A stretch of 64,000 nt of DNA from Clavelina lepadiformis (taxonomy: Eukaryota; Chordata; Ascidiacea; Aplousobranchia; Clavelinidae): contig NC_135245.1 in NCBI RefSeq assembly GCF_947623445.1, positions 20,529,501-20,593,500 on the forward strand, written 5' to 3'. How positions within the stretch are numbered: the stretch's first letter is position 1; each line of letters begins with the position of its first letter. The notes beneath the pieces were generated by a model. It was not told the origin of the DNA and did not search any database. It saw only the letters and a program-made list of their open reading frames with translations. Both the position numbers and the translations under genes were made by a program. Shown here in pieces: positions 1 to 13,300 of this stretch.

Positions 1-40
1 TTCTGATTTTCTGTATATATCTAAGTACATATCTTCTTAC

Positions 41-2050
41 CAGACTTGCTCCAATTCTGATTCCATCTGTGTCCTAAAAAGTTGAAATAATAGTTTTAAG
101 AAAACCCATATCTACATAATCAATGCCGGCTGTTACGTGGAGTTCAACTTTCCAGCTGTTGGCCATGCTGTATACATATCCAATTATCTATATTGTTGGA
201 CATATACATTTACAACAACAAACTTGTACCATGTATATCGGCAGATCTGTATCTTCAAGCCCGCCTTCTTCTCTTTGAAAGAAACTGACAAGCTCGTCGA
301 TCCCGTAATAGCACTGTCAAGAATTTATTGCATTAATTTTGCTTTAAGTCCCATAAAGGCAAGCTTTGAAATTATGACCGGTCCAAGTACATTTACTTCA
401 GCATCAGCCGCGTCCCAGTCAAAACAAAGAGCTTCCAACTTGCTCCGAGGAATGCAGAGATTGTTTATCGCAGTCCTCCAATGCCGGTCCCTTCACAACA
501 TAGAAAATAAAAGTCGCCTTGTACCCTGACCACTCAACGAAAATATAATGCGTCGAGAATTGTTGTTATGTGATGTTTATTTACCCTGCGCATGAGACTC
601 GTGTCTTGTTCATGTTCACCGGGATGTATTCAGGCAACTTGCAGTCGAAAGTGCAGTCTGTTGCATCACAATTACGATTAACAAGCTCATTGACAACTCT
701 GCATGGAGGTCTGTCGTGTGCTCGTGGACGACCTGTTGAATATTCAACGTAACATGTTTATATGTTATTTGCTCACGTCCTTTTAGGAAAGTTTTATTGG
801 CATAGAAATATCATTTAGATAATTGTTTTGTAAGAGGAAAGATGCAAATCAATGACGAGGCACTGACTAAGTTTTTTATAATTTCCCAGGATCCTTGAAC
901 CGGCTGAAGATGGAATTGAAATTCTGACGATTTGCACCGGACTCTCGATGTCCGACTGGAAACTTTCTTCTCCCAGGATTGAGTGAAAAATTTGGAAGTC
1001 GCTTGTTGGTTCCGCCTTTGTCTCTATCTGAGGTATTTAAGTCAAAGTGTCATCACTTTAGTACTGGGGCAGGGATTGGGAATCAGCAACCCCTGTCCCT
1101 GTGTGCCACTTGTAACATAGTAATCTAAACCAAACCTAAATCTTCCTTCTAATCTTAATCTAACTTTAATTAAACCCAAAAGAAATAACAAAATATCAAT
1201 TCTTTTTTACCCATTTTTCTAACCTAACAACAAACCTATCTTTAACAACGGGCTGTGTGACCTACTTACGGTGAAATAGTCGCTCTCTATAAGAAATTAA
1301 GCGTATGATTTATCATTGTCTTAGACTAACACTGTCTTAAACTTGCAACTTTGTTGCTGTTTGCTTTGTCTTTTTGTGTGGATTGCAGCAGACTTGTAAA
1401 GCTGCAAATATTTATGGAAATCTGCTCTTAAATGCCAAATGACTGCATTTGAGATTATTACAATGATTAATGATCAAATAACATGTCTGTTTGCTGACTA
1501 TTCAAATCAGATTGTACAAAAACAAAATTTTTTGTCGCTCTAAGTCATTAACAATTCGTAAACTGGTCAATTGCGTTTAAAAGGTTCCCAATCCCTGCTT
1601 TAGTAGATATCCATAGAAATAAAAACCTTACTTAAAGAACTATTTGAAGTGATTAAGCTTAAAATTAATGTCTTAGTTTTGTGTAAATTTTCAAGGTTTT
1701 TGCTGCAATATTTCAGCACACAAACAGAGCATTCTTACCACAAGAGGTTGCTGAGTGCGAGCTGCAATTCTCAGACGAAGGTTCTCCCCGTGAGCAAGGT
1801 TGAAGGTCAGATGACTTGTTGGACAGTTGTTTATCCTCCTGATCACACCACGATTGTTAAACATTTGCTTGCGGCACCGATCTGCGTTGGAAGGCAAGTT
1901 GTTTGTGCATTTGTGTCTCCTTGCAAATATTTAATCACACATCTGCTTACGTTCTGTTCTCCCCTGCCACCTCCCTTGTGGCCTGGAACTCACACTCAAA
2001 ATAAAAAACATCAAAAGTGCAGGGAAAGCCAACTTTATTGGAGCTGTCAT
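41..2050 (-). CDS. Secreted CUB-sushi protein, left paralog (partial at 3' end)
   Basis: Spliced model: 2050-1996, 1881-1739, 1027-901, 732-585, 490-397, 313-230 and possibly 73-41, all with GT/AG ends and continuous phase. Exon 1 is a signal peptide (MTAPIKLAFPALLMFFIL). Exon 2 (CRKQMFNNRGVIRR...) looks like the first half of a CUB domain and exon 3 like the second. Exons 4-5 form a sushi-like module (CRVVNELVNRNC, CTFDCKLPEYIP, then HWRTAINNLC). Exon 6 begins CYYGIDELVSFF. The gene at 3450-4754 has the same module order and the same intron phases (1,0,1,2,0), and its exon 4 is also 148 nt, so the two are tandem duplicates. Its CUB part is diverged and exon 3 is the least certain. The last small exon is phase-compatible, but its link is a guess; the gene may continue off the left edge or end near 200. 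Function unknown; presumably extracellular. Confidence 0.55.
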
Positions 2051-3449
2051 TTTGTACTTCTTCACAACAAGCAATCAATTCAAGTTTTAAAAAAATTACT
2101 TCAAACTTTTGTCTGAATAAATGAAATTGTAACTTCCCTGGCTTGCTTTAAATTGTCAGAACAATAACAGTGAATTCATGAACTGACGGTTTCTGAGTAA
2201 GCTCTTGCACCATACCTTGTCCAAACAAGTTCTTCTTTTATTGCCTGTGGTCACGGTTTATAACCTTGCTCGTAAATGGTGAAATAATAAAATTGCTTTA
2301 AGTGTTCTTTGTTGGCAAAAATTCACGCTTGTTTTGGTCTTAGTCATGCGGAACGTTCTCATCTGTCTGTGGCACAACCATGAGAATGTTGCTTACCTCC
2401 CTGCTCAATCTTCATATGTTACTGCTCAGGTTTTACTAAAAAGTTTTTCTGAAATCACTTCCATGTGACTAATGATGTAATTTATTTTTTTTCTGATTCA
2501 TGTTTGTTTTATCTTGTTTTGTTTCTTTGTTTGCTGACTCAGCAAGCTGCTATGGTTTTACTTTCTCCCACATGACCATATAAGGAAACAACTTGTTTGA
2601 GTTTGTTTGTTTGTGAAATTTTCTTGATTTCTTGCTTATGTTTGTGCACATTCAAGTTAAATACATGGTCTGTGTATGCTGTAGAAATGCAATATTTTTA
2701 TGGATAGATTGTTCTGATCTCTTTTTTAGATTATAATTTACATGGTGCTATTTCTGTTTTCTAGATTAAGGCAGCACAATTATGATGAAAGAAGCAATTT
2801 TGATGCAACAGAGAGATTTAAAGTGGCTGCAAGTTTTTTTCAATTCATCTTTGCCATGTCTGCGACGATCAAGTCCATAGAAAATGTGCCTGACGCTTGA
2901 CTTGCCTTCAGCAGAATTGTGCTCTTTGATTTAAAGGTAAACTGCTTTCATTTTTTTCATATGTCCATTATTTTTTTAGAGTTTATATGATTTCTCCGGT
3001 GCAGAATCCATAAACTTGTGGTTTTGTTCAATCATGTCTACTTAGTGTTTTTTGATGATTATTATCGTCTCTACCCTGTCATGTCTCCAGAGTTTTCAAC
3101 AAATTTCGTTATCAATAATTTATTTGAAATTTCAATAGAATTACAGATTCAAGTTTTATAAAAATAAAGATAAGTTTCACAGATTTGAGAAAAAAGGTTT
3201 TGTGTACCAGCCACAAAGCGATCAAGTGTTATATATGGGCTTCATCTTTCATTGCATATGTCTTTCAACATGTGCATCCATCAGAAAATTTGCAAACTTA
3301 CGCAATAAAGTCTGTGACATCACAGACCTGCAATATTCTGCGACAGATGAAACACGGGAAGCGATGGTCTTTGACTGAAACAGAAAATTGTCTTAGTTTG
3401 AATTCGTCGCTTTGCAAACTGATATTTTGCTTTTCAATGAAATTTTTTG
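2051..3449. other. Spacer between the two CUB-sushi paralogs
   Basis: About 1.4 kb of AT-rich sequence with long T tracts. No coding exon is supported. A short open stretch after an acceptor-like site near 2764 was considered and rejected. No repeat with clear ends was seen. Confidence 0.4.
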
Positions 3450-4754
3450 TTACTTACTCCTATGCAAGCCGCATTCCGGCACAAGCAGCTGTCGACTTTC
3501 CGGGTCGCGGTTGCACGCTTTCACGTCTCTGCAGATCTGTAGATCAAGATTATCGAATCTTCTTGAGAGTCTTCCCCCAGTCTTGTTGCTCACCACGCCC
3601 ACATAGTCCTGCAAGATCATAGACGAGCTCTTTATAACCTCTGCAATTTCTTGATCAATGTTCATGCAGGGATTTGTGCTCACCTTTGGGTTGTATTTCT
3701 CGAAGAACATGATGGTGAGTTCTTGCACATTGTACGGGCAGTTCTGATCAAATGGAATTTGTTATGTTTTAATTCATAGTTGTTTGGTGCACGATGGCAA
3801 CAAATTGACGCTTACCGGGTTGGTTCCTGGCTGGTAGCAGAGTCGCTCGATTTCGATGAGGCTTACACATTGTGCTTCACGCTTCACCGACCACTGCTGG
3901 TTCGCTCTGAAATAAAAAGAAAATTCTGCTTTTACTTTACGTAGTCGGGCGATTCATGGATTTGAGGTAGTTTGGCTGGAAATTGGATCAAGGGAAGTTG
4001 TCGGTAGACTTACCGACATGTTGCTCTGATGTCACTTGCATTCAGGTGTCTTGGAAAGTATTCGGGTGAATTGCATTGAAACTGACATCGAGAGTAGCGT
4101 CGATAACCGCACGTGCAGTTGCCCTCTGTCAGCTCAGGACCAGGCAGTGGACACAGAAACACTGGAAGTTGGCAATTTTAAAAAAGAGTTCTCAATCATT
4201 CCCCCCCTTTCATTTGACGACATCTCACCTTGATAACTCGCCTTCAGTTCTCCTTTCATCTCCTTCATTATCAACTTCACGAAATTGTAGATCGATGGCA
4301 CCGTGACCTCTTGACCTTCCTCTCTCACAATTGCGATCCTCACCCATCGGCTGTGATGTCTCTCCTTTGCGATGACCTGTCGTTTGATCACTTTGTTGGT
4401 TGTTGATCTCATTTTTAAGTTCCGATTCTAGTGTTAAGACCTGTACAATTTTACCTTCACAAGGTTGTCTCCGATGTCCAATTTGTTAAAAACCATCTTC
4501 AGTGATTCTGAGTCCCTTGTCCGAATCACCCATTTATACCATGCCCGACACTCAATGCCGCCATTTTGTGGTGGGAATTGAAGTTTTCCTTTAGGTGGTA
4601 GGTGGCGCTCCAGGCACGGTGTTAGTTGAGCTGCAGCAAAGAAAGCATTGAATTGGTGGAATTCGATTTAAAGATCTCTCACACGAAGAATTTCCTGCTC
4701 ACCTGCCGTGCTTAGAGTTGCGAAGAAAACTAGAAGAGAAATTGATTTCATCAT
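3450..4754 (-). CDS. Secreted CUB-sushi protein, right paralog (302 aa)
   Basis: Six exons: 4754-4703, 4630-4455, 4376-4229, 4161-4014, 3906-3816, 3743-3450. Phases fit throughout and give 302 aa. Residues 1-17 (MMKSISLLVFFATLSTA) are a signal peptide. Residues 18-125 look like a CUB domain: Cys near 22, Cys near 48 followed by WYKWVIRTRDSESLKMVF, then a second half ending VKLIMKEMKGELKASYQ. Residues 127-190 resemble a sushi/CCP module (CPLPGP, CTCGYRRYSRCQFQC, then RATC, QQWS and QC). The C-terminal third has six to seven cysteines in no family I recognise and ends CGLHRSK. The nearest relative in the window is the gene at 41-2050. Tunicates have many CUB and sushi proteins in immunity and egg-coat biology, but the role here is unknown. 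Module calls are by eye. Confidence 0.7.
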
Positions 4755-5749
4755 TTTTTATTAATAATTTAAGTAAAACTTTGCTTAAAGTTTCTGAGAG
4801 AATAATGGTGTCATGTCAGTGAATTTTAAGTTTTTAACTGCTGGTTTTTTTCCAAGATTTCTACATTTGTCGGCCATTGTTGACAGATTTTGTCTCCAGG
4901 CCTCTGATAACTTCGTGTCATCTCTAATACTTCCTGCCCATGCTTCCTTCTCCCGGCTTCTGGCCTCATGTCATGAAGTGACCTTATTTAAATAACCGCC
5001 GACCGCCTCGGGCCTTTTTTCCCTTATTGAGAAAATCTATATTTATGACAAGATAATGTGTGATTGTTGCGTTAATCGGCGCTGATATCACGCTATCAGC
5101 AGGAAATAGGATCTTTGATTGTCGCAAGATTTCTTCAGACGATGGTGATTTGTATTGTTTAATGTCTGGATAATTTTTGTGGTGAGCAACTTCATCATTT
5201 TCTCCCGCCTCATATTTTGCATCATCACTTCAGCATGGACCTGAACACACATGAATAATTTTATTTCCTTGAAAGTGGAACCAACACTTATCCAGCAAGG
5301 TGCCAATTTGAGCACATTAAATAAAGCCCAACAATAGACCATTAAATAAAGCCCAACAATAGACCATTACCACACAATCATAGGCGTTTGTGATTTTGTT
5401 TAGAAAGTTTTTCTTTGCACTGCATTGCCCCAGGGCGTACTCAAGTTGCTTTTCAAGTAGAAGGTTTCATTTGAATTGTGAGAGAGATGATGTCTGTGAT
5501 GTTGCTACATTAGTCATTGAATAGAAATATAACACTAAGATATCGAGCTGGTTTGTATAGATCTTGGTATTTCACAGAAGCTTGAGGTTCATGGCCACTG
5601 GTAGCAAAATTAGTTATTGAAATATCTTGTTCGAGTTCATGTTAAATGAACCAAAATGACCTTTAAGACGCTCGGGCCAATTCTCTTTTGTTCTTTCATT
5701 TTTTCTAGAACTTGACCAGGTTTTCGAAACCTTTGCAATAATCTTCGTC
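4755..5749. other. Intergenic, divergent promoter region
   Basis: Lies between the 5' ends of the minus-strand CUB-sushi gene and the plus-strand B4GAT1 gene, so it should hold both promoters. No motif could be assigned. It contains one short tandem duplication at 5316-5365. Confidence 0.4.
5316..5365. repeat. 25-bp perfect tandem duplication
   Basis: The 25-bp unit beginning attaaataaagcccaacaat is present twice back to back (5316-5340 and 5341-5365) with no mismatch, so the duplication is recent. Confidence 0.9.
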
Positions 5750-8700
5750 ATGGACCCTGTGCAGATTAATTTAAAGAACTGCATAGTGGCTGTTGCTGTT
5801 ATTCAGCTTGTTTTGTTTTTGAAATCTATGAAACAATATAAACATGTGCAAAAGAGAGATGTGAAATATTTATCTGGTGAAACGTTGGACTACAGGTGTG
5901 ACTTAGTCTTTTAATAGGACGACAAAATAAGTTTTTATCAACTGAAAGTGTCATAAACATACCCTGATGTGATAATGTTGCATGCGTATTATTCTTGAGT
6001 ATAGTGTGCATCACGTTTTGTGGTTAATTAGCAGAGGAAGTTATTGGCGTGCTGCTCTGACGCAAGTAGTTATTGTTTCATTTCGCTCAACTGATGAACC
6101 TTGTATAAAAATAGCTCACACATGTTATGGCTTATTCTGAGACCTAGTTTGTGTTATTTAATTCTTGCGTCTTCTAAGTGAATTTCTAATCACAAGACGT
6201 TTGGTGCACGTCTTCCATGGCAACCTCTACTCTCCATATTTGTATCAGATTCTTGTTTAAATTTATGCTTAAATGATAGTTCTGGTTCTGTAATTACTGG
6301 TCTGCTGATTCATGCTAATTAAAGACCTAACAAAAATCCAAGTATGGTGACCAACCATGTTTAGTGATTTCTATATTTCAACTGGTTGATTACTTCTTTG
6401 GAAGGGTGGGTGATGACAACGCAGATTTTGTGATATGATGTTTCTTGAACACAGAATTATTGGAAAGATACTTTTGAAATTTTAAAAGGCAGTTTTTGGA
6501 AATCTTAATTTTTCTTCAGTCTTGAAAGATTTCCTGTTTCTGTTTAATTCGTTCTCTGTCGCCGCTTCCCTGAGTATTGATTTTAAGTTAACGGGTGGTA
6601 AAGCTTCACGGTTTCATAATTTAATGCAAAATTTTATCAAGTATAGATGCTTGTTTTTTCTTCCAAATTTGCTGCTTTGTGTTTCCTCATTCGATTAATC
6701 TTTTGTGCAGCGTCCAACTTTTTAAATTTGATATTTCCTTTGACGCAAACCCCAATTAGTCGAAAATATAGACAATGTTACTTGTTTAGGTCCCAACGAT
6801 GCTGGTAATTTGAGCCGGGAGTTTTTACGGTGAACTAAAACAACTTATTACTCTGCAAATCGTGACATCAACATTATGGTCTTGTTTTATCTGGACAACT
6901 TTAGATTTTCAGAATTTTACTCAAATATTTTACAAAAACTTTAAACGTCAAACACGCAACAAATCAGTTGAAAATCCCCAGAATTAAACATCTAAGAAAT
7001 TTTCCAAAAGCAAAAGTAGTTTGATTGAATCACTTCATGACACGTCTTGTTTGTAAATCGTAGAATTTGTAAAAATAAAACTGACCTTTAAGGTTTGGGC
7101 TTCATGTGATTGGTCAGAACATTTAAAGAAAGTTATTTTACTTCTTAATGTTTTATATTTATTTTGCTAGTTTCTTTCTCAGAAGAGAGTTCGATAAATA
7201 TGACCTGCTGCAAAATTGCATCGAGAGTTAGTTTGGTTTAATTTTGCAAAGACTGGGTTTTTGTTGCCATCCACCTGTGAAAAAATTATGTACTTTTATT
7301 TTATTTTCACAGTGGTCAGTACAGAATTGTTCGTTTCTATAAATCGGAAGGGATAATTGATGACTACTTATTCCACGTGAGTACGCCTCCTTTTACGTTG
7401 CTTCCCTCGTTTCATTTTCACTGACAGGAATCTTCTCGTGTTTTCTTAGGATGTAACCATAGCGACGCAATGTTCTATCAATCACCTTCACCACTTGGTG
7501 GAGCTGGTGGAGAGGTGGAGTGGACCAGTGTCATGTGCTGTGTTTGCCCCGAACCAGGTCTCGTACCCTCACATGATTTTTATGGTCAAATTAGATGTCT
7601 ATGTTCAACTTCTAAGGAATGTGTTTTGTGACGTTTTAATCTCAGCAACTTCTAAGCCTCAGGAGTTATTGCTATAGATTGAAGCAAGGTTGTTGCTCAT
7701 GCCATGCTGCCAACTCTGTTAAGATTGCTGCTCATTTAATCCTCTCTCTCATCAGGACGCCAGTTATGCTGATGACGCAATTGCTGTGTTACGCCGGTGC
7801 TTCCCCGGGATAAAGAAACACGTGACCTTTCACATCGTTTACCCCGCCAGCCACCTCGGTGACCTTGGCCAGGTGAACTTGACCTGCAGTAACCATTAAC
7901 AGTCATCAATTATTTGGTTTGACCTTTCACCTCCATACAGGTGGGCGGTTGGCTTCGTCTTACGTGCGCTCAAATTCTATTCAAGTTGGAGAATTACGGG
8001 TATCAGAATTATGACGTAGCCGGCATCTCATTCCCTCATAATGTGCTGCGTAATGCTGCAAGAAGCGGAGTGCTGACTCAACATGTCCTACTCGTTGGTC
8101 AGTGCTTCCGCCGCCAGTTCCGGCCGTCTGTAAGACGTCACATAATTTGTTTTGTTGCGTGAGAATAGATATCGACGTCATGCCTAATGTCGGGCTGCGA
8201 AGTCAGTTTCTGGAATTCGCCGAGCGGAAGTCTCTGTTTAAGAAGGGGGGAGGCGACCAGACAGCTTATGTCCTGCCCGTGTTCGAGGTGAAGAAAGGGT
8301 TTCCGTTCCCGAGAAATAAGAACCAGCTTCTTCAAGGGGTGAGTTTACTAATTTGCCCGGACCTCTCAGCTTATGCATGGATTTATCTGAGCTGCAGTAC
8401 TATCAATTTTTCCGCTCCTATTCGTGTCGATTGTTACGTAACAATGCAGGTGGAAGATGGCACGGTGCGTCCCTTCCACAACGAGACCTGCTGGTGGTGC
8501 CATAAAACCGAAAATTTTGACGAATGGAGAAAAATTCAACAGGTCTGATCATTGGTCGAACCTTTCACACACTTGTGACGTCATAGCGATCATTGTATTC
8601 AGACAGAGAAGTTGGATGTTGCGTTTGCGGCGGAATGGGACAAGAGTTGGGAACCGTTCTACATCGCGCACAGAAGCGTCCCCATGTTTGACGAGAGATT

Positions 8701-9157
8701 CAAGCAATACGGCTTCGATAGGATACAACAGGTCGCTTCATGATTGGGCCGTTTCAAACAAACGCGTTGTTGACGTCAGAGATTGAGAGATCGTCATCGC
8801 GGTTAAAACATTGAGGCCCGGTTTGTGGTCGCGCAACTCTGCTCGTCCCCATAGCAACCGAGTCGGTGTGTTTAGATATGCGAGATGCACGTGGCCGGGT
8901 ATGACTTCGTCGTCCTGGACAACGCTTTCCTCACTCACCACGGATGGAAGATGTCCGGGAAGTTTTACGCGAAGAAGGACCTCGACAACGCACAAAACTG
9001 GATCCTGTTCAATTATCACTTCAAGGTTGGTTGACCCCGGCACCAGGGAAAATCTCGAATGACCCCAGATATTTTGCAGGACACCTTGCAGAAGAAATAC
9101 GGAACCAACCGCACTTGCTCTCCCATAGATTCATGGAAACCCGGAAGCAGGAAGTGA
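5750..9157 (+). CDS. B4GAT1: Beta-1,4-glucuronyltransferase 1 (B4GAT1)
   Basis: Ten exons: 5750-5895, 7313-7376, 7450-7557, 7756-7872, 7941-8097, 8169-8338, 8450-8542, 8603-8731, 8876-9025, 9080-9157; 403 aa against about 415 in human. Exon 1 encodes a short cytosolic tail, a signal anchor (residues about 12-26, IVAVAVIQLVLFL) and the start of the stem, separated by a 1.4-kb intron from the catalytic exons. Diagnostic matches to the family: SGQYRIVRFYKSEG, DVTIATQCSINHLHHLVEL, a VDIDVMP metal-binding DxD motif (D198, D200), WEPFYIAHRSVPMFDERF, QYGFDRIQQICEMHVAGYDF. The known enzyme is a Golgi type II protein that adds glucuronic acid to xylose to prime matriglycan on alpha-dystroglycan, and it also takes part in poly-LacNAc synthesis. 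LARGE has a related domain, but length and C-terminus fit B4GAT1. Confidence 0.93.
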
Positions 9158-10010
9158 GTTTTCTCATCCGTTTCTATGCAGTTCCGAGATTATTTTGCTG
9201 CTGACTAGTTTTGTTACTACTTCATTATGATGTCATAGGGGTGCTCTTATTGGTGGAAAAAGCGTCATTAATAATCGCCTGACCAATCACAGATTGAGCG
9301 AAGACGGATTATGAGCAGACCATATCTCATTATTACGTAATAAGCCGACACACGTCGATATGTCAAACATGTGGTGATTCTGCTTTGGTAAAAATCTGAC
9401 CTCGCTGAACTTTCAATTTATCCGGTCGGTGTCCCATCGTTGAATGGTGTAAATGCCAGACAGGATTTTGACTTCACAATGTGCGCTTTATGATGAAGCT
9501 GACGTATTCACTTGATCAATTCCAACAATATGGCTAAATTGACGAGGGCGACAACCTAATTATGATGAAGATATCAGAGTAAATTGAAGTTATGAGAAAT
9601 GTCAACTCTTTTAAAAGATAGCTCCTTTTATGAAGTTTTAATACAAACATTTTACAAACCTGACTACTTGTGACATCACAATACATACAATGACATAGTA
9701 CTTGGTGCACTTAATTAAATTATAGCCGATTTACGTCACTCACGATTTGAAGCGTTTTCCACCCCTACCGCTAGACTGCAGTAGAGAAAATGGAGATGCC
9801 GTAATAGGGGATGCCCCTCTAAACTATGCCGGCCAAAGTTGGCTGCATGAGCAGGCCACCGTTAAGGATAGTTAGGTGACGTGATGAATTTGATTTGTTA
9901 ACATTATGGCAAGAATTCATTTTTACGTCACTTACTCACCGAGGTGCGCGTAAAGGAGCAAATCAGCCAGAATTTCCTCACTCTTAGCATGACTATGTAT
10001 AAAATGTCAC
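9158..10010. other. Intergenic, no gene seen
   Basis: Downstream of B4GAT1. AT-rich, several TGACGTCA/TTACGTAA-like palindromes scattered about, but no ORF, RNA or bounded repeat that I can support. Confidence 0.4.
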
Positions 10011-10018
10011 CATGTGAG

Positions 10019-10333
10019 CAGGGCCGGATTTAGACCCGTGAGAGGCCCTAGGCTATTCCATTTGTGAGGCCCCTTATTTTATTTTTGAAGTCAGATTCGA
10101 CTGTGCGTGCAAAGCAACCAATGTTCCTAAAAAAACAAGACACTATTTGCATGTTCTTAATTTTTGGATTGTCTTTGGTACAAAATGGTATACCAAAGGT
10201 GTCAAAATTCCCAAAAGACGAACCCCTGCCCTAAAAATACAACGTAAGGTTCTCTAAAGCAATTAAAGCGGCATCAATCCCAAACTTCGAAATTGAATTT
10301 CGAGGCCATAGGCTATTGGTAAATCCGGCACTG
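10019..10333. mobile_element. hAT-type MITE, family A (315 bp)
   Basis: Inverted ends CAGGGCCGGATTTA and TAAATCCGGCACTG are flanked by a perfect 8-bp target duplication, catgtgag (10011-10018 and 10334-10341). No coding capacity. The 8-bp duplication and CAG...CTG ends are the hAT hallmark. A similar right end (taaatccggcgctg) lies at 11505-11518, a possible remnant of the same family. Confidence 0.9.
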
Positions 10334-10341
10334 CATGTGAG

Positions 10342-13300
10342 TAGTTAGCAGAAGTTATCGGAGTCACTCCGTTGAAGCAACTACTAAAATTTATGCGTCA
10401 ATTTCCGCTTTTATTACAAAACCTAACTTATGTGTCCATCAACCAATTTTTTACTATTAAAATGAAAGCTTGCTAAGAAATATAATGGCTTTATGGGTCG
10501 GCGAGCTTGGCTAGTCTTCACCCACCTGTAGCCACCTAGTGACCACGTTTATACGTTCGATTCCGGCTTTTTGGTCAACTCTGGCAGTTAGTCAGTGATG
10601 GTATTTTCGAAGTGGGCGGACACACTGGCGTATTCAGGATGGCGTCGAAGGGAATGTTTAAATGCTTAATCTGCATTGTCTGCCTCTGTCCACCTCGCTC
10701 AAAGCGTCAAAATGCATAGATTGCAAATATCTGAGCTTTTAAGCGTCAAAAACCACTTTTAGGACGTTGTATAAAACCACTTTGTAACACCGTAGCCTAC
10801 AACTCGCTGTAACGTATGTTTTGCAACAATTGGCTACGTTTTTGGTAAATTGTTCTTGTATTGCGTGAAAGACTCGTATCATAAAGAGTTTTGTGACGTT
10901 TTTCCTCCTAACATTTATTTATAGCCTACCACATGATTAAACGGTGAAAAACTCCGCATCAACAACGGCAATAGTCGATATACTTAATTTAAACTTTGAA
11001 GCACATCGAGTGACGGAAACTATCTCTCAATGCTTGATAACCAAAACGACAAGCAGGATGTCGTGCTTAAAATAATTATGGTTTTGGCTATGGTCTTTGT
11101 TTCATAAGTATACTGTACACCTGGAGTTTTCATAGCGTCCAACATTGCAAAATTTACAACTAACAGCTGAGTCGCAAACACTAAAGCCCAAAAGTGAGTT
11201 TGTGAGAAGACAAGCTCCGATGACCCCCTAAGTACGGGAGTGGCCTCTAACAAGCTACGTGATTGAGTTACTTTCACGACCTTCTCACACAACTTTCCGC
11301 AATTAGAGTGATAGGATGATTATTTTAAGTATACAATAGTTGCTCAATTTTTTTTCGATTGAACAGCAACAGCAGTTGGCTAGTCTAATTAAACCTACAA
11401 CAAGGTGTTGGAGTTCATAATAGCTAAACTTGGCGCATATGCGCTTAAGTTATAATTTTATTAATGAAAAGTTCCCACCGATGCTGTGACCCAGGGCCAT
11501 CATGTAAATCCGGCGCTGAGTCATAGGCTATTTTTTTTAGACTTTTACCTAAATTTTAAAAGTAACCATTCGTATTTTGCATGGTTGTGTTCTGAGGTAT
11601 GACAAAAGCATGTAGAAGATAGAAGTTTAAATGTAAATAAAAATGTGTCCTGCATTTTGTTGTCTTGACTCTTAATTCTTGATACAAGTTATTAAATTTT
11701 ATTAAAGATTATGAACATGACGTAACAGACGGTGATAGATTGATTCATTAAAAAACTTGTAGTTATCCCTTATATGCAAAGCCAGTTAGTAGAAGTCTTT
11801 CGTTTTTATTACTTTAATCATTAGTTTAAGTTAGTTGATTTAGATATAAACTTTTCGCCTCCAATTAATCTTATTTCCGTGGGAAACTGGAAAAAGGCGG
11901 AGAATGGTTAGTCGCTGTAACGATAAACAACGTGTCGATGAAGGAATGAACATGAAATTCGAAGAGGTTGAACTCGTTGGCTACCGTACCTCATAGCCTG
12001 GATTTATCAATTCTTTTTTATGAAGGTTTATCGATCTTTTGTTGGACTATGACATAGGCTATGACCATGTTTAGTGCGCATTGTAGGTTAACGGTCAAAA
12101 ATTCTTGCCTTAACTCGTTTCTATACCGTAGTTCATGCCGATAGCTTAGCGTCAAAATATCTGAATATATCCTACTGGTACCTTAAGAAGCATTTGTCTG
12201 TTTGTACGGGTGTTGGAATGTCTGCCGGACCAGACTGTGTAATAGATGGCCAAAGTTACGTTTGATATGCATAAGTTATTCCTAAGCAAAAGCATTTGAT
12301 TTGATGGTTTCCAATGGTTGATGAGGATGGTTGCTGATTCAGAAATGTGTCAATAACAGTCATGATAACACACATTTTTACTTTTATAGCAACGTTAGTC
12401 GTGACCCATATGTGTTTTGCCTGAATTGTGCTGTAGGGTAGCGATTATGTTTAGTAAATATGAGGTCTATTGGCAGTATTGCGGCCACATTTTTTCTTTG
12501 CGATTTAAAGCTCATGCTAAGTAAGTTTGCCTGGGGCTAGAGAAAAAAATTTTTCACCATATTGGGCAGAATTTAATTTACTTTTTTCCTATAATTTTAT
12601 ATTAATTTCAATTGATGCAAAAACGTAGCAAAAGATCCACTGATGTAGAGCATTGAAGCAATTTTCATTCAGCAGTTGCTTGAACACACCAACTGCTCGT
12701 CTGCTTCATTTTTCGCTTTTTCTACTTATGTTTTATGGATTTAACTAAGTATAGGTTTAGTGGAAGTGCTAGTTGTTACCAGCAATTATTAACGTTATTT
12801 CTCTTGAGCACGTTTTAAGCCTTTTCGGCTTTGTCATTTTTTCCTGTTCATTGGCACGTGTTAGTAACGTCCCCACCACGCTTTTGACGAAAAATAAATG
12901 AATGAATGAAAATAATTTCTTCCAAGACTACTTTTTCCGGGTTATTGTGGACACTCCTTTCAAATGTGGCCACACATCCCCATAAATACGTCCGCATGTT
13001 CCTGCTTTTGCGGACATATTTTTATGAAGAATTTAGCCTTTTACAGTATTGCAGTTTGTTGTGTGCAAGACTGAAGAAGAACACTGTAGTTAAGAGTAAT
13101 GCAAAATAAATTGTTTTTATTCATTGATTTGCAAATAATTGTATAATAAGGGATGTGTATGTATAAATATTGTAATAATAAGGGAGAATAATATTCAGGT
13201 AACTTGGTTTGTGTAAAACGATTCGCAACCACTACAATTCGTTTTTACTTATGCATTTATATAATGGACGGGCCAAGTTTTAAACGTTTTTAGTATACCT

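Noticed and set aside
137-529. 130-codon plus-strand ORF
   Set aside because: It is antisense to exons 5 and 6 of the left CUB-sushi paralog, which have matching splice sites and homology to the right paralog.
1649-2116. 155-codon plus-strand ORF
   Set aside because: Antisense to exons 1 and 2 of the left paralog; low-complexity composition and no family signature.
2764-2900. Acceptor-like site followed by a short open stretch ending in a stop
   Set aside because: No upstream exon, no recognisable similarity, and no donor or start that would tie it to a gene.
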